The notes below the pieces were generated by a model. That model was not told the DNA's origin and ran no database searches. It worked only from the letters and a program-made list of their open reading frames with translations. Below are positions 41,901 to 44,900 of a stretch of 64,000 nucleotides of DNA, in pieces (within the stretch, counting starts at the first letter, position 1; every line of letters begins with the position of its first letter). The DNA comes from Vesta saturnalis (lineage: Eukaryota > Arthropoda > Insecta > Coleoptera > Lampyridae). The DNA lies in NCBI GenBank assembly GCA_036346205.1, contig JARFJB010002136.1:186001-250000 (forward strand), read 5' to 3'. A program made the position numbers and the translations under genes.

Positions 41901-44900
41901 TGGCAACGGGGTGCAGTTTTGTGACACTTGGCTTAAATTTTGAAAGAGGAGATTGCACCATCTCAAAAATTGTTGCAGAAACAACCCCTATCATTTGGGA
42001 GATCCTTAAAGAAGACAATATGCCGATTCCTTCTATTCAAGGTTGGAAAAATACTGCTGATCGCTTCTATGAATTATGAAATATCCCGAACTGTTTAGGT
42101 GCAATCGACGGGAAGCATATCAGAATTAAAAAATTACCCAACTCCGGATCTACTAATTATAATTACAAACAGTATCATTCTGTAGTTTTAATGGCTTGTA
42201 GCGATGCCGATGGACTTTTTACAATGATCGAAGCAGGATTTGCTGGTAGAAACAGTGATGGCGGCATATTTAGAGCTGGTCGAATGAGACAATGGATACA
42301 GACGAATGGAAATATTCCTCCAGCTTCACGCTTACCTCACGATCCACGGAAAATTCTTTTCCTTATTATTTTGTTGCAGACGAAGCATTTCCGCTTTTGA
42401 AAAATGTAATGAGACCCTATCCACAGCGTTCCTTAGACAACAAGAAACGCATTTTTAATTACAGATTAAGTCGTGCTAGGAAAACGATTGAATGTTCATT
42501 CGGCATGGCGTCGCAAAAATTTCAAGTATTGGATACCCCTATACGGTGTCTCAAATTACAGACAGTCATTCATATAATAAAATGTGTATGTATTCTCCAC
42601 AATTTTGTTCGAAGATATGAAGGAATACCATATGCATTACATGTGCAAGACGAAGAAGATAACCTAGATTTTGCCATAATTCAACAAATGCGGCAAGAAA
42701 ATGCACTGTTTGCTATCGATAATCGTTCCACGGCATATAATTTAAGAGATTATTTAGCAAATTACTTTTTGGCCCCGCGTGCAGCACTTCCATGGCAATG
42801 GAAATATATAACTTAAAAATAAAAATTTCCTAATATTTGATATTTGTTACCTATTTAGACAAAAATAAAACTTGTTTTCCGTAACCATGTTTTTTTTTCT
42901 TCAAACAAGAGCAAAATTTGAGTGTAAAACCTGACATGTTTAAATTCTTTAGGTTTTTTTGTTGGGTCTCGGACATGTCTTTCAATGTGTCGTAAGTCGG
43001 GCTTTCTATATATGGAACCTCAGATATAATAATAAATTTATATAATTTATAAGCTTACAAGATTTGACCCGCACAAACATAATTAGTTATATACATACAT
43101 ACATACATACATAAATACATTGCAAGTTAATTAAAAGCTTTTAAAAATACAAAGATGTTAAATTAATATACTATATACTTACCCGTCATATTCATTTCTT
43201 TTCCTATTTTATTCCATGCCGCTTCTGTTATGTCTTTTCTGGAATATTGCGGTAATTTATAATTGTACAAACAAGGAAATTTTTCCACTTCCTGGACAAA
43301 TTTAACGTTCAAACTTTGTTCACTCATATTTTTGTGTGAAATATCCCAACAAAATATCACTCGGCGACCGACAGTGCCCGTCTCTTGGCGACTAATCACG
43401 TACACGTACGCTACCGATCCGTGACTGGTACATCCGTGTACGAGATACAATTTGAATCAACGCGCAGGGATGCAAAAGAAACTGACAAGTGACGAAAGTA
43501 TTACAACAGTCAGAAACCAGTCGCTCCGTGGACGAGGGGCCTAAGGGAAATACAGACTTGTTTATTTAAAATAATGAAATAAATTATCATAACACAAGAG
43601 CTAACTATAACCTTCGATTTAATCGGTTTAGATTGGCATGATAATAGAATAGACTTAATTATTGGTCGTTAAATTTTTTAATTGTCTGCTACAAAACATA
43701 CCCAAATTTAAGCTAGTTATTAAAAAACGTTTAATTATGCACACATTTTACTCTATATATGAATTTCTGACCTAATAGTAACCTAGATTTTTAAATTGCC
43801 TATGTTTTATGTATGTATATAGCAACACATCTTTTGACGTATGTAAGTACAATCTTAACGTATATTAGCATGAATAAATTATTATTATTGTACAGCATTT
43901 TCAGAAGGAAATTTAACACCATCGTGAATTACCAATTACCGCAATGTGCAAAATATACTTAAGTAAATATAACAAAACGTACACTGAACTAAAAGCTCCA
44001 TACTATACTCTGTGGCATAAAAAATGCAACACCAAGATGCCGTTGGAATTTTTGAACCCAACTCAGCAAAAATGTTTAACTAGTCAAATGTAGTAATTGA
44101 TTAAAATTTCAAAGAAATTAAACAAAAGTTAAAGGCATTTTTTATTAATAATGTGTTGGACCACCTCTATTAGTTTCACACTCTAGTAATTCAAGACCAA
44201 ATAAAAATAATAATAATAATAATACTTTTGCACCCTTCTTGGCATGGATTCCAACAGGTGGTCGCTTTCTTCCTGAGGTATTGCATCCCAGGCAATCTGT
44301 AATTCATGCCGGAGTGCTTCTAGTGTCTATGGAGGATTGGCAAATTGCTTGAGTCTTCTACCCATCATGTCATCATGTGTTGCATTTTTTATGTCACAGA
44401 GTATATTTTTAAGGCACGAAGTTAAGCAACATATGTAATTAAACCTTTACTCCTTTAAATTTTGTAATTATCGAGACAAAGATGACTCACAAACAAACAT
44501 TTAATACTGAAAAATACTTCATGTTTATAACCGAATGTACATAAACATGATTATTAATTTAAAACATTATTATCAAAACATCACATACTTATGTAAACAC
44601 CACTGAGTCTAGTAAATGTTCAAATGCAGTTCAAGTAATAAAGTTTATATATAAACTATAAACAATAATAATTATATAAAGCATTACCTTTGAAGTGGGT
44701 TCCTTTTTTGAAATGACAGACCAGTGGCAGATTGTCGATTAGGCCAAATAGCAGTAGCGCAACGATAAACAGCCCCGGGCTGTGGGATCCCTATTTTGAT
44801 ACCATCTTCATATTTTTTATATACAGAATTTTTATTTATTATATTTTATAATGTTAAAGCAGCAGCCCATATTTTTTCCAACAAATATATTTGCTTTATG

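Larger units (their letters stand above)
40443..43541. mobile_element. PIF/Harbinger element 1, two-gene, with TAA target duplication
   Basis: Terminal inverted repeats of 31 bp (40443-40473 and 43511-43541) match except for one base: GGACCCTCGTCCACGG against GGCCCCTCGTCCACGG. They are flanked by TAA at 40440-40442 and 43542-43544. It contains a transposase on the plus strand and a MADF protein gene on the minus strand, the usual two-gene set of PIF/Harbinger elements. It is inserted in a LINE fragment. Both genes carry only a few lesions, so inactivation looks recent. Confidence 0.92.

Noticed and set aside
44688..44856. Integrin alpha-chain exon, suggested by PGAVYRC
   Set aside because: Only that short string is integrin-like. 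The residues on both sides do not fit the family.
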